Shown: positions 8,045-15,819, counted from the first letter of the stretch. The stretch is DNA of 32,068 nt from Fibrobacterota bacterium (GCA_028287505.1 JAQBPN010000076.1:1-32068), one strand, 5' to 3'. Program-made: numbers and translations. Notes: generated by a model not told the origin, from the sequence alone.

Positions 8045-8220
8045 TAAACGTCCCTCGCTGACGATTTTAGATAAGGTATCCCCATCCTATTACTTGGACA
8101 GTCGGAATTCGGGGTTATTGCAAGAATCGGATATTGGGAGCGATCCGGGCCGGATCCGCCCAATTCCCCCGGGTTCGCAATGTTGGCCACTTTGTTCTGC
8201 AAATTCAGTCTTAACATTGG

Positions 8221-8249
8221 TTGCCTTATATTAAGGAATAGCTTAATAT
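8221..8249 (+). promoter_or_regulatory. Promoter with overlapping operator-like inverted repeat
   Basis: ATATTAAG (8228-8235) and CTTAATAT (8242-8249) are perfect 8-bp arms with a 6-base spacer. They overlap a plausible -35 TTGCCT (8221-8226), 17-base spacer and -10 TAATAT (8244-8249). A third half-site-like AATTAAGG follows at 8261, next to the ribosome site. The product of the next gene begins with an HTH domain, so self-repression is the simplest reading. Confidence 0.5.
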
Positions 8250-8278
8250 TTGAATTGACAAATTAAGGAGGAGCGGGC

Positions 8279-9223
8279 ATGAAAGAACGACGTAAACCTC
8301 ATCTGGTGCGTGAACAACTGGACCATTCCCTGGCGAAATTGAAAGCTCTGGCGGATTCCCGGCGTCCCGTCAAGGGTTGGCTGCGCGCCATCCGGACCGG
8401 ATTGGGAATGTCCGGCGTGGACCTGGCCCGGCGCTTGGGAGTCAAGCCTCCCCGGGTCGTCGAAATGGAAAAGAACGAGTTGGAAGGGGCCATCACTTTG
8501 AAGGTACTCGAGCGCGCCGCGGAGGCGATGGGGTGCTCGCTGGTTTATGCTCTCATTCCGAGAGCGGGATCCCTGGAGCAGGCTCTCCGGGATCAAGCCA
8601 AAACCCATTCCGCCGAAATCCCCGCCAGCGCGGTGAACAGTCTCGTCGATCCCGGGGATGCCGCGTCGCCTTTGACCGCGGATGAAACCGGCGGCTTGCG
8701 CCTGGCCCATATCACCACGCGTGGCGAGCTCAATCGCTGGGAACGGCAAGGGATCCAGGAAGCGGAAGCCTGGGCTTTCTCCCGGACCTGGAAGGAAATG
8801 CTCACGGAAAAATGGATCCGGAAGCTGCATGGGAAAATGTTCTCGCAAGTCTGGAAAGACGCCGGCGCTTTCCGGGACGCGGAGATGGAGCATGGCGCTC
8901 CTCCCAGGGAAATCGCCGCCCGTCTGGAGGAGCTTTGCGGCAACGTCAGCCATTGGGCCAAGGCGCGCGTCTATCCTCCCGATGAAGCCTGCGCCCGGTT
9001 CCATCATCGTCTCCTGTCCATCCGTCCCTTTGCGCGCGGCAACGGCAGGCTGGCCCGGATGATGGCGGATTTGCTTTCGGTCCAGGCATACGGCCGGGAG
9101 CGTTTCACCTGGGGTGCGGCGTCGATCGGTGCGGGACCCGAAGCGCGGAAACGCTACCAGGAAGCGTTGCGGGCGGCGGGCGGGCGGGATTACAAACCCC
9201 TGATGGCATTGTCCAGGTCCTGA
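8279..9223 (+). CDS. Fused mobile mystery protein A+B: HTH domain joined to a Fic domain lacking its catalytic His
   Basis: A 314-residue protein. Residues 28-95 form an HTH unit (GWLRAIRTGLGMSGVDLARR, then MEKNELEGAITLKVLERAAEAMGCSLVYALIP) typical of 'mobile mystery protein A' (TIGR02612). Residues 132-314 match 'mobile mystery protein B' (TIGR02613), a Fic/Doc-type protein: PLTADETGGL...ITTRGELNRWE, LHGKMFSQVWKDAGAFR and a C-terminal RYQEALRAA...YKPLMALSRS. In the families as known these are two adjacent genes; here they are one frame. The Fic core should read HPFxxGNGR but is R249-P-F-A-R-G-N-G-R257. The catalytic His codon is CGT (9023-9025), one transition from CAT, while the phosphate-binding GNGR loop is kept. 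AMPylation is therefore unlikely. ATG 8279 follows AAGGAGGAG. The upstream inverted repeat suggests autoregulation. Confidence 0.85.
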   Translation: MKERRKPHLVREQLDHSLAKLKALADSRRPVKGWLRAIRTGLGMSGVDLARRLGVKPPRVVEMEKNELEGAITLKVLERAAEAMGCSLVYALIPRAGSLEQALRDQAKTHSAEIPASAVNSLVDPGDAASPLTADETGGLRLAHITTRGELNRWERQGIQEAEAWAFSRTWKEMLTEKWIRKLHGKMFSQVWKDAGAFRDAEMEHGAPPREIAARLEELCGNVSHWAKARVYPPDEACARFHHRLLSIRPFARGNGRLARMMADLLSVQAYGRERFTWGAASIGAGPEARKRYQEALRAAGGRDYKPLMALSRS

Positions 9224-9255
9224 TCCGACTTTTGGAAAACACCTCGGAATCCGCT

Positions 9256-9267
9256 TACATTTTGTAA
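9256..9267 (+). promoter_or_regulatory. TACATTTTGTAA motif before the TIGR02147-type gene
   Basis: This is a near-copy of the motif at 2286-2297 (TACAYTTTGTAA). With the preceding T it forms the palindrome TTACA-TTT-TGTAA. It lies 66 bases before the start codon. It could be an operator or part of a promoter. The start codon at 9334 has no good ribosome site. Confidence 0.3.
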
Positions 9268-9333
9268 ACGTTATCTGTCGGCGACCGGAGGGCCCATGGG
9301 GAGCATTTCGTTATATTCCCTCCCGTACCCGCC

Positions 9334-10149
9334 ATGCAAAGCATATTCGCCTACAACGATTTCCGCCTGTTCCTGAAGGATTATTTCGAGGATCAGAAAG
9401 CCCGCAAACCCGCGTTCTCCCACCGCTTCCTCCTGAAGAAACTGGGGATCACCTCCTCCGGATTCCTGGGAAACATCCTCTCCGGAAAGCGCAATCTGCC
9501 CCATTCGCATGTAAGCAGGCTGGCCGGGGCGTTGGGCCTGGGGCTCAAAGCCGCGCGCTATTTCGAAACCCTGGTCGCCTTCAACCAAGCCAAGTCGCTT
9601 TCCGAAAAGACGCGCCTGTTCCAGGAATTGGTTTCCCAAAAACCCGCCGACCTGAAAGTGCTGGACGATTTGCAGTTGCGGCTGTTCTCCACCTGGTACT
9701 ACGTGGCCATCCGGGAGTTGATCTTCTTCTTTCCCCTCCGCGACGAATACGAGAGTCTGGCCAGGAAATTGGTGCCGGCCATCAAGCCCCAGGAAGCGCG
9801 CGCCGCGGTGGAGGACCTCCTGGAGATAGGGTTGCTGGAACGGGACAAGCGGGGTTTTCTGCGGCAGAAGCAAAGCGTGTTGTCCACGGGCGACGAAGTC
9901 CGTTCGGTGCAGGCGGCCAGCTACCAGCGCGCCACCATGGATCTGGCCAAAGAGGCCATCGATCGGGTGAGGCATACGGACCGCGACATCTCCACCCTGA
10001 CCTTGACCCTGTCGGATGAAAGTTTCAGGACGGCGGTGGAAGAGATCCGGCAAATGCGCAAGCGCCTGCTGAAGCTGGCCGTGGACGAGGCCGGGCCGGA
10101 TCGGGTTTTCCAATGCAACCTTCAATTGTTTCCCTTGAGCAGAAAATGA
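9334..10149 (+). CDS. TIGR02147-family protein (Fibrobacter paralogous family)
   Basis: A 271-residue cytoplasmic protein that begins with the family's typical opening, IFAYNDFRLFLKDYFEDQK. FSHRFLLKKLGITSSGFLGNILSGKRNLP (residues 29-57) follows and reads as an HTH-like DNA-binding segment. The middle and C-terminal parts (STWYYVAIRELIF..., later S.LTLTLSDESF...EIRQMRKRLL) also follow the family. This family is expanded in Fibrobacter succinogenes, and its members are thought to be regulators, though their targets are not established. The next gene, 19 bases downstream, is a lipoprotein, so the pair is probably co-transcribed. ATG 9334 is used because the family's conserved N-terminus starts there; the upstream ATG at 9296 is out of frame. 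The ribosome site is poor, so translation may be weak or controlled. Confidence 0.85.
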   Translation: MQSIFAYNDFRLFLKDYFEDQKARKPAFSHRFLLKKLGITSSGFLGNILSGKRNLPHSHVSRLAGALGLGLKAARYFETLVAFNQAKSLSEKTRLFQELVSQKPADLKVLDDLQLRLFSTWYYVAIRELIFFFPLRDEYESLARKLVPAIKPQEARAAVEDLLEIGLLERDKRGFLRQKQSVLSTGDEVRSVQAASYQRATMDLAKEAIDRVRHTDRDISTLTLTLSDESFRTAVEEIRQMRKRLLKLAVDEAGPDRVFQCNLQLFPLSRK

Positions 10150-10168
10150 CGCGTAGCGGAGGTTCCAG

Positions 10169-12067
10169 ATGATGATTTCGAATTTGAGCGGCCGTCTGAT
10201 CCAAGCCGGTTTCCTGGCCATGATCGTGGCGGTATCGTCCTGCCTGCCCACTCAGCAGGAACCCCGCACCGCCGGCAGCGGCACCGAGCTTGGCAACGTG
10301 ATAGGACTCATCTACAGTCCGGACAACCGGCCCGCGGGAGAATTGGACGTCACCCTGTATCCCGGCGACGGAGACACCTCCCGCATCCGCCGGACCCGCA
10401 CGGACGCGAATGGTTCATTCGGCTTCGCATCCGTGATCGGTGCGTATCGGTTGATCTCCCTGGACGGCAGGGGCAATGGGCTCACGGTGGATTCCATCAA
10501 CCCCAAAGGGGACGAGAAGATCGATCTGTCCCGCCGGAACCTGGCGCCGCTGGGAGGCCTTTCCGCTTATGTTTCCATGAAGAACCCGCAGGAATTCAAA
10601 GTGGAGTTGAGCCTCCGGGGCACGCCATTCCGGAAGAATGCCGAGCCGAACGCGGGCTTCGACTGGGAAGGCATTCCCGCCGGCCGCTATTGGCTCTCCG
10701 TCTATTATCCGGGATCGAAGCCCCGGGAGATTCCGGTCACCATAGAAGCGGGCAGGACGACGGTGCTGCCGGACAGCATCGTCATGGATTTCGAATACTC
10801 ATCCGGGATCAGCAGCCGCGATACCATCTTGCTTTCCTCTTCCCAACTGCCGTATACCTTCGGCGACAAGGTATTCGCCAAGGACGAGGACGTAGTGGGC
10901 ATTTATTGGGTCCTGAACGGTAAAACCATTACGCCCACGGATGACAAGTCCCGCGGGGCCGAATGCAGGGTGACCCGCGATGAACTGAAGGCTGGGGAGG
11001 CCAACCTGCTGGAGCTCCGCATCATCCTCAAGGACACGGCGGTGGCCAGGCTGTGGTATATCGTGCTCGACGACAAAAAGGTCGCTCCCTGGCCCTATCA
11101 GGCGGTGCGGGCGGTACTCCTTTCCACCGAAGGGAACCCGCGGCCGGAGACGGAATACCCCATCCTGGGCCGTTTCAAGGTCATCGATCGCGCCATCCTC
11201 GCCCGGGAGGAGATGGCCTATTGGGGCTGGCAACCCGCCGCCGGCGCGGACACGGTCCTGCCCGCGGAAATAGACATCCCCGTCCCCCGGAGGTTACCCA
11301 ACTACGAGGGCTGCGGGTATTCTCCAAACAAGCTGACGCCCATCGCGGAATTCCCCGGAGACACGGTCACGTTCTTCCTGGAACCCGATACCGTCACGGG
11401 AGGACGTGTCTTCCGCATACGGTCGAATGAGCGCCTGGAGGATCTCAAGACCATGGCCTTCTATTCCCGCGTGGCCGCTTGGCCCCTGGCCGATATGTAC
11501 TCTTTCCAGGAGAAGTCGGAGTATTTCGACCTCACCATCGGTCCCGATGGTCCCAGCTTTCTGCATCTCGGACAAGGCCGGCTCTCCGGAGCCGGCTACG
11601 ACTGTCTCAAAATCTACCGGCGTTACTCGATTGACCCGGCCGGCACGGTCCGGGAAGCGTTGGCGGTCCCGGAGGGTTTCCACTCGGGGTCCTTGTTGCT
11701 CCATTACCGCAACGGCCTTCCGGACGGATTGTTGCCCGATGCATTGCCGGCCCGTGGCCGATACGTCTTCATCTCCGATTCCGGGAAGGGCCTTGCGGTT
11801 GCGGACAGCGTGAAGCTTGCGTTCCAACTGAGCGGAGAAGAACTGGCGGAGTTGCGCGCCTTGCTGACGGCCCTGCCCTCCCCCATACCCGCCGCATGGG
11901 AGAAGGATGTGCGGTACGCGCAGGCGGACTCCGCGGCGGCCATACGCTTTCTCTTCAGCGGCGACCGCGGGACGGTTCTGTTCCAAGGCTCCGACGCAGC
12001 GGATGCGGACAAGGCGGCCCTTTTCGGAAAAGTGGAGTCCTGGTTGCTTGGCAAGCGATTATTGTAA
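10169..12067 (+). CDS. Lipoprotein with carboxypeptidase-regulatory-like domain, partner of the TIGR02147 protein
   Basis: A 632-residue lipoprotein. The signal peptide ends in the lipobox VSSC (Cys25). A short linker leads to a beta-sandwich segment at about residues 42-200 (GNVIGLIYSPDNRPAGELDVTLYPGD... RTRTDANGSFGFASV... GAYRLI), the pattern of carboxypeptidase-regulatory-like domains, which are structural. A second such unit may occupy 130-195 (AGFDWEGIPAGRYWLSVY...). The remaining 430 residues are not recognised. They contain no clear catalytic motif and few cysteines. GGAGG 6 bases before ATG 10169 supports the start. It directly follows the TIGR02147-type gene and is followed by a hairpin, so the two form a likely two-gene unit. 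The function may be envelope sensing or binding, by inference only. Confidence 0.7.
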   Translation: MMISNLSGRLIQAGFLAMIVAVSSCLPTQQEPRTAGSGTELGNVIGLIYSPDNRPAGELDVTLYPGDGDTSRIRRTRTDANGSFGFASVIGAYRLISLDGRGNGLTVDSINPKGDEKIDLSRRNLAPLGGLSAYVSMKNPQEFKVELSLRGTPFRKNAEPNAGFDWEGIPAGRYWLSVYYPGSKPREIPVTIEAGRTTVLPDSIVMDFEYSSGISSRDTILLSSSQLPYTFGDKVFAKDEDVVGIYWVLNGKTITPTDDKSRGAECRVTRDELKAGEANLLELRIILKDTAVARLWYIVLDDKKVAPWPYQAVRAVLLSTEGNPRPETEYPILGRFKVIDRAILAREEMAYWGWQPAAGADTVLPAEIDIPVPRRLPNYEGCGYSPNKLTPIAEFPGDTVTFFLEPDTVTGGRVFRIRSNERLEDLKTMAFYSRVAAWPLADMYSFQEKSEYFDLTIGPDGPSFLHLGQGRLSGAGYDCLKIYRRYSIDPAGTVREALAVPEGFHSGSLLLHYRNGLPDGLLPDALPARGRYVFISDSGKGLAVADSVKLAFQLSGEELAELRALLTALPSPIPAAWEKDVRYAQADSAAAIRFLFSGDRGTVLFQGSDAADADKAALFGKVESWLLGKRLL

Positions 12068-12098
12068 AGTCCGACATGCCGTCACCTTGAGGCGGTGT

Positions 12099-12128
12099 CC
12101 CGGCGCACGGCCGCCCGTCCGCGCCGGG
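12099..12128 (+). terminator. GC-rich hairpin between the lipoprotein and comEA-like genes
   Basis: CCCGGCGC (12099-12106) and GCGCCGGG (12121-12128) are perfect 8-bp arms with a 14-base loop. There is no T-run. The stem ends 15 bases before the ComEA-like start codon, so it could also affect translation of that gene. Confidence 0.4.
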
Positions 12129-12143
12129 TGTACTTTCATCCGC

Positions 12144-12722
12144 ATGTTCACCCGGGCGGAAAAAGGATATCTGGCGCTGACCTTGTTCTTTCTGGGAGCG
12201 GGATCCGGAATCAAGGCCTACCGGCATGCTTCCGTAAGACTCGGCCCCTTTCCCGATCCTGCCTTCGGCGCTCCGCCCTCTTCATCGGTCAAGGCGGATT
12301 CCCTTCCCGGCCAGGGCGCGCGGCCGGATTCAACTTCAGGCGGGATGGTTTCCCCTCTCGGTCAAGGCGCTCCGGCCGATTCCGGGGTCAATGATTCGTC
12401 AAGGGCAGCCGCGGGGGACACTCTCGCGGGCGCCGCCACACCGCCGCTCCCGGCCGAGACTGGTGGAAGAGCCTCAGGTTCGGTTTCCGGACATTCCAGC
12501 GGTTCGTCCGCCGGAAAGTCCGCTTTCACGGGCAAAGTGAACCTGAACCGCGCCGAAGCGGCCGAGTTGACCCGCGTCAAAGGCATCGGTGAGAAGACCG
12601 CGCAGGCGATAATCCTGTATCGCCGGGTCCACGGTCCCTTCCGGGATTTACGCGACTTGTTGCAGGTCAAGGGGATAGGGGAGAAAAAGCTGGAAAAGGT
12701 CAGGTCCTTTTTAATATTATAA
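12144..12722 (+). CDS. ComEA-like helix-hairpin-helix DNA-binding protein
   Basis: A 192-residue protein with a membrane segment at residues 7-22 (YLALTLFFLGAGSGI), a Ser/Gly/Ala/Pro-rich linker of about 100 residues, and a C-terminal pair of helix-hairpin-helix motifs from about residue 133 (VNLNRAEAAELTRVKGIGEK and LLQVKGIGEKKLEKV). ComEA proteins bind double-stranded DNA in the periplasm during natural transformation. The HhH domain alone also occurs in other small DNA-binding proteins. The position 7 bases before pilM supports a link to type IV pili and DNA uptake. The ATG at 12144 is chosen because the membrane segment follows it. No clear ribosome site is present, so the start is uncertain. 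Confidence 0.78.
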   Translation: MFTRAEKGYLALTLFFLGAGSGIKAYRHASVRLGPFPDPAFGAPPSSSVKADSLPGQGARPDSTSGGMVSPLGQGAPADSGVNDSSRAAAGDTLAGAATPPLPAETGGRASGSVSGHSSGSSAGKSAFTGKVNLNRAEAAELTRVKGIGEKTAQAIILYRRVHGPFRDLRDLLQVKGIGEKKLEKVRSFLIL

Positions 12723-12729
12723 TTACGCT

Positions 12730-13668
12730 ATGGCCAAAAAAAACTCAAGTGTGGTGGCTCTGGAATTGAGCCGCTCCTTTCTGAAGTTGGTCGAATTCCT
12801 CCCCGCCGAGAATCAGATATCCACTGTGGCCATCAAGCCCCTGGATGCCGCCCGGTGGGATGACGACGCGTATCTGGCCGAACAGGTCAGGCATAGCGTT
12901 TCCAAGCACGTATCCGAGCCCGACGCCGACCTGGTCACCGCCATGTCCGGCGAAAACGCCGTGATCCGGCAGGTGGAAGTCCCCAATTCCGAGGACAATA
13001 TCATCGATGCCATCGAATGGGAGATGGAACAGTATCTGATCCACCCCTTGGAGGAATACCTCCTGGATTACCAGTCTCTGGGGTCCAATCTCGATGAAAC
13101 CGCCCGTACCTATCTGGTCGCGGCCTATCGCCGATCGGAAGTGGAGCGTTTCAAGCGCATCATGGAGCAGAGCGGCTGCAACCTGGCCATCCTGGACCTG
13201 GACGTGTTCGCGGCCCAGAACGTCTATGAAGCCAATTATCCCGAGAAGCTTCCCCTCAAAACCTTCCTGATCAAGGCTGATTCCAACGTCATCAAGTGCA
13301 TCCGCACCCAGAACGGCCAGTTCCTGGGCTTCGAAAGCATTACCGTGGACGCGGCGTTCATGACCTCCGGTTCGGAAGCCAAGGCCGAACTGGTCTTGGG
13401 CATCGTGAACCAGGTCCGCGCTTCCTTGGATCGCGCCCAGGACGCCTGGGGCGGAGTGGACCAGATCGTTTTGTGCGGGGACCTGGCCCTGGACAATGAG
13501 TTCCGGGAAATGCTGGAAGCCAACATGACTTCCGAGATCACCCATCTGAACGCCTTCAAGGAAATCACGTTCGCCCTGAGCCCCGAAAAGAGCGCCGTGT
13601 TCCAGCCTTCCGCTCCGCAATGCGCGGGCGCGGTAGGGTTGGCCCTGCGCCGGCGCGGAGACAGTTGA
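12730..13668 (+). CDS. pilM: Type IV pilus assembly protein PilM-like (actin-fold)
   Basis: A 312-residue cytoplasmic protein. The N-terminal VVALELSRSFLKLVEFLP matches the first strand pair of the PilM/GspL actin-like fold. Residues 75-115 (VIRQVEVPNSED...AIEWEMEQYLIHPLEEYLLDYQSLG) are the most PilM-like block. A late VDQIVLCGDLAL strand corresponds to the C-terminal nucleotide-binding part. In type IV pili PilM forms a cytoplasmic ring and binds the N-terminus of PilN, whose likely gene starts 2 bases downstream. The closing AGAVGLALRR is also typical of PilM. No pilO, pilP or pilQ follows, which is unusual. Confidence 0.82.
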   Translation: MAKKNSSVVALELSRSFLKLVEFLPAENQISTVAIKPLDAARWDDDAYLAEQVRHSVSKHVSEPDADLVTAMSGENAVIRQVEVPNSEDNIIDAIEWEMEQYLIHPLEEYLLDYQSLGSNLDETARTYLVAAYRRSEVERFKRIMEQSGCNLAILDLDVFAAQNVYEANYPEKLPLKTFLIKADSNVIKCIRTQNGQFLGFESITVDAAFMTSGSEAKAELVLGIVNQVRASLDRAQDAWGGVDQIVLCGDLALDNEFREMLEANMTSEITHLNAFKEITFALSPEKSAVFQPSAPQCAGAVGLALRRRGDS

Positions 13669-13669
13669 C

Positions 13670-14611
13670 ATGATCAGGATTAACCTGCTCAAGCCTTTGG
13701 AGCCCCAGACGCTCCCCCTGATCCTCGACGAACCGGCCGGCCGCGGAAAAAAGCCGTACCTGATCCTGGGCGGACTGGTCCTGGTGGCCGTGATCGCCAT
13801 CGCGGTCCTGCAATTCCCCACCCTGTTCGGCGGCATGCTGGCCCATAAGGAGGAAACGGCGATAGCGGTCAAGACCTCCCCGGCGCCCAAGCCGGCCGAA
13901 GTGCGCGTCCAGCCCAAGCGCGTCACCGGCCAGGCGGTGGAGGAAACGGTCCGGGATATCCAGGAAGATCGGGTCAAGGAACAGATCGCGCCCAGCTATG
14001 CGGGCATGGTCCCTTCCGAGAAAATCGAATACCAATACTACGCCTCCACCCGCGTGCTCAAGGACATCAAATCCGTCACGCCTCCGGACGTCGGTTTCGC
14101 GAATTTCATCTTCACGCCCCCGGGCGATTTCTACGTGCACGGCCTGGCCGGGGACGAACAGGAGTTGCAGCGCTTCCAGCAAGGTCTGGCCGGATTGTCG
14201 GGAGCCGCCATCCAACCCGGCATGAACGTGCCCGCCGGCACGCGCGGGAAAGGCAAGGAATTCTCCTTCTTCGCTTCCGTGAAATACCCGGTCAATTCAA
14301 TCCCGACTCCGCCCGATCACGTGGTGGACAAGACCGGTCTCCTGAAGGAGATCAAGCAACTTAAGACCGTGGCCAACGGCCTGGGCATCCATCTCAAGGA
14401 ACCCCGCCTGTTCAACACCTCCGCGGTGGGCAACGTCAAACGGATGGTCTACCAGACCTCGGCGGATTGCAGCTTCCAGCAGATGCAGGATCTTCTGACC
14501 GGACTCCACGAAGGCAAATCCAACCTGGGCTTCATCAGGTTCGCCCTGCATGCGCGCGGGGATGAAAAGGTGATCGCCGAAATGGATATCATCGCCTACG
14601 TCCAGCCCTGA
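13670..14611 (+). CDS. pilN: PilN-like inner-membrane pilus assembly protein
   Basis: A 313-residue single-pass membrane protein. It starts with MIRINLLKP, the hallmark N-terminus by which PilN contacts PilM, and has a membrane helix at about residues 28-48 (YLILGGLVLVAVIAIAVLQF). The periplasmic part of about 250 residues is longer than in a typical PilN (about 200 residues in all). Its last third (near residues 225-313) resembles the ferredoxin-like fold of PilN/PilO, so it may have absorbed some of PilO's role. That is a guess based on length and the lack of a separate pilO. Its ATG is 2 bases after the pilM stop, and its stop directly abuts the rsmD start. Confidence 0.72.
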   Translation: MIRINLLKPLEPQTLPLILDEPAGRGKKPYLILGGLVLVAVIAIAVLQFPTLFGGMLAHKEETAIAVKTSPAPKPAEVRVQPKRVTGQAVEETVRDIQEDRVKEQIAPSYAGMVPSEKIEYQYYASTRVLKDIKSVTPPDVGFANFIFTPPGDFYVHGLAGDEQELQRFQQGLAGLSGAAIQPGMNVPAGTRGKGKEFSFFASVKYPVNSIPTPPDHVVDKTGLLKEIKQLKTVANGLGIHLKEPRLFNTSAVGNVKRMVYQTSADCSFQQMQDLLTGLHEGKSNLGFIRFALHARGDEKVIAEMDIIAYVQP

Positions 14612-15160
14612 ATGGGCATCATCATCACGGGCGGCCTGTACAAGGGTCGCAAACTCGAAACCGACACCCGCGCCCAGGTCATCCGACCCACCTCCGGAAA
14701 GGTCCGTGAGGCCCTTTTCAGTTCCCTCGGGGAAACCGTGGAAGGAGCCACCTTCGTCGATTTATACGCCGGATCCGGAGCCGTGGGCCTGGAAGCCGTC
14801 AGCCGGGGGGCCCGGGAAGCCTGCCTGGTCGAAAACCACGCGCAATCCTGGATTCTGCTGAAAGCCAATTGCAAGTCCGTTCTCGGGGACGGCCCGGATG
14901 CCTCAAAAGCCGTTCCTGTCCGCGCGGACGCTTCCGCCTTTTGCCGCCGCATGAAGGAGGACGGTCGCATTTTCGATTTCGTATTTGCGGATCCGCCTTT
15001 CGATGACGATTTTTCGATGTTGAAAGACGGAGTTTTGGGCCTGCTGGCCCCGGGTGGAACCGGTATCATCCAGTTTCCTTCCCGTAATCCCCCGGTATGG
15101 CTGGAACAGGCGCATAAGTTGAAGAAGTACGGGGAATCGGGCCTGGCGTTTTTTACGTAG
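14612..15160 (+). CDS. rsmD: 16S rRNA (guanine(966)-N(2))-methyltransferase RsmD
   Basis: A 182-residue SAM-dependent enzyme that methylates N2 of G966 in 16S rRNA during small-subunit assembly. It has the typical start GIIITGGLYKGRKL, the conserved RPTSGKVREALFSSL (residues 26-40), SAM motif I DLYAGSGAVGLEA (50-62) and the catalytic ADPPF block (near residue 127). The length matches the family. The ATG directly follows the pilN stop (TGAATG). The rsmD-coaD order seen here is common across bacteria, which supports both calls. Confidence 0.93.
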   Translation: MGIIITGGLYKGRKLETDTRAQVIRPTSGKVREALFSSLGETVEGATFVDLYAGSGAVGLEAVSRGAREACLVENHAQSWILLKANCKSVLGDGPDASKAVPVRADASAFCRRMKEDGRIFDFVFADPPFDDDFSMLKDGVLGLLAPGGTGIIQFPSRNPPVWLEQAHKLKKYGESGLAFFT

Positions 15161-15212
15161 TATATTTAGCCTAGGCTGTTTGAGAACGGTATTTTAATCG
15201 GAAGGGGCAGGT

Positions 15213-15773
15213 TTGGTAAAAGCCATATACCCGGGGACGTTCGATCCGATCACGAACGGTCACCTGGACATCCTCAGCCGGGCCGCGCTCCTTTTCGAGG
15301 AGGTACACGTGGTGGTTGCGGTGAATGTGCGGAAAAGCACTTTGTTCTCGCTCCCGGAAAGGCTCGAGTTGATCCGCGGTTGCACTTCCCACCTCTCCAA
15401 CGTGCATGTCTCCTCTTTCGAGGGGCTGACGGTGGATTGCCTGCGCCGATTCGGCGCCAAAGTGGTCATCCGCGGGCTCCGGGCCGTAAGCGATTTCGAA
15501 TACGAATTCCAGATGGCCCTGATGAACAAGAAGCTCGATTCCCATTGTGAGACCGTTTACCTGATGCCCAGCGAGCAATACACCTATCTGAACTCCAGCG
15601 TCATCCGGGAAATCGCGGCCCTGGGGGGCTCGGTGTCGGAATTCGTTCCGGCCGCGGTGGAATCCAAGCTCCGCAGCAAACTGGGAACCGGCCGGGGATC
15701 CGGTCGTAAGTCGGGCCGGGGGTCGGGCACGAAACCCGGACGCAAGAAACCAGCCAGGTCGGGAAAAAAGTAG
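15213..15773 (+). CDS. coaD: Phosphopantetheine adenylyltransferase with a basic C-terminal tail
   Basis: CoaD transfers AMP from ATP to 4'-phosphopantetheine, the fourth step of coenzyme A synthesis. The protein has the ATP-binding PGTFDPITNGHLD (residues 7-19, with the T/HxGH-type motif), the RGLRAVSDFEYEFQMALMN block and the C-terminal YLNSSVIREIAALGGSVSEFVP. The start is TTG at 15213, with GGAAGGGG 6 bases upstream; the conserved N-terminus leaves no other choice. The body ends near residue 158, but the reading frame adds about 28 residues rich in Arg, Lys, Gly and Ser, absent from usual CoaD proteins of about 160 residues. The tail may bind nucleic acid or be neutral. It lies downstream of rsmD. 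Confidence 0.92.
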   Translation: MVKAIYPGTFDPITNGHLDILSRAALLFEEVHVVVAVNVRKSTLFSLPERLELIRGCTSHLSNVHVSSFEGLTVDCLRRFGAKVVIRGLRAVSDFEYEFQMALMNKKLDSHCETVYLMPSEQYTYLNSSVIREIAALGGSVSEFVPAAVESKLRSKLGTGRGSGRKSGRGSGTKPGRKKPARSGKK

Positions 15774-15819
15774 ACGCGCACGTCGCAATCATACCGCGAA
15801 TTTTCGGAAAATATTGAGC

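Noticed and set aside
8999-9010. The HH pair just before the Fic core as a substitute catalytic histidine
   Set aside because: These histidines (residues 242-243, FHHRLL) are present in normal family members too and sit one helix turn or more before the active-site loop, so they cannot replace H249.
15661-15773. Repetitive end of coaD as a tandem DNA repeat or CRISPR-like element
   Set aside because: The repeats are short and imperfect, all in frame, and fit a low-complexity protein tail.
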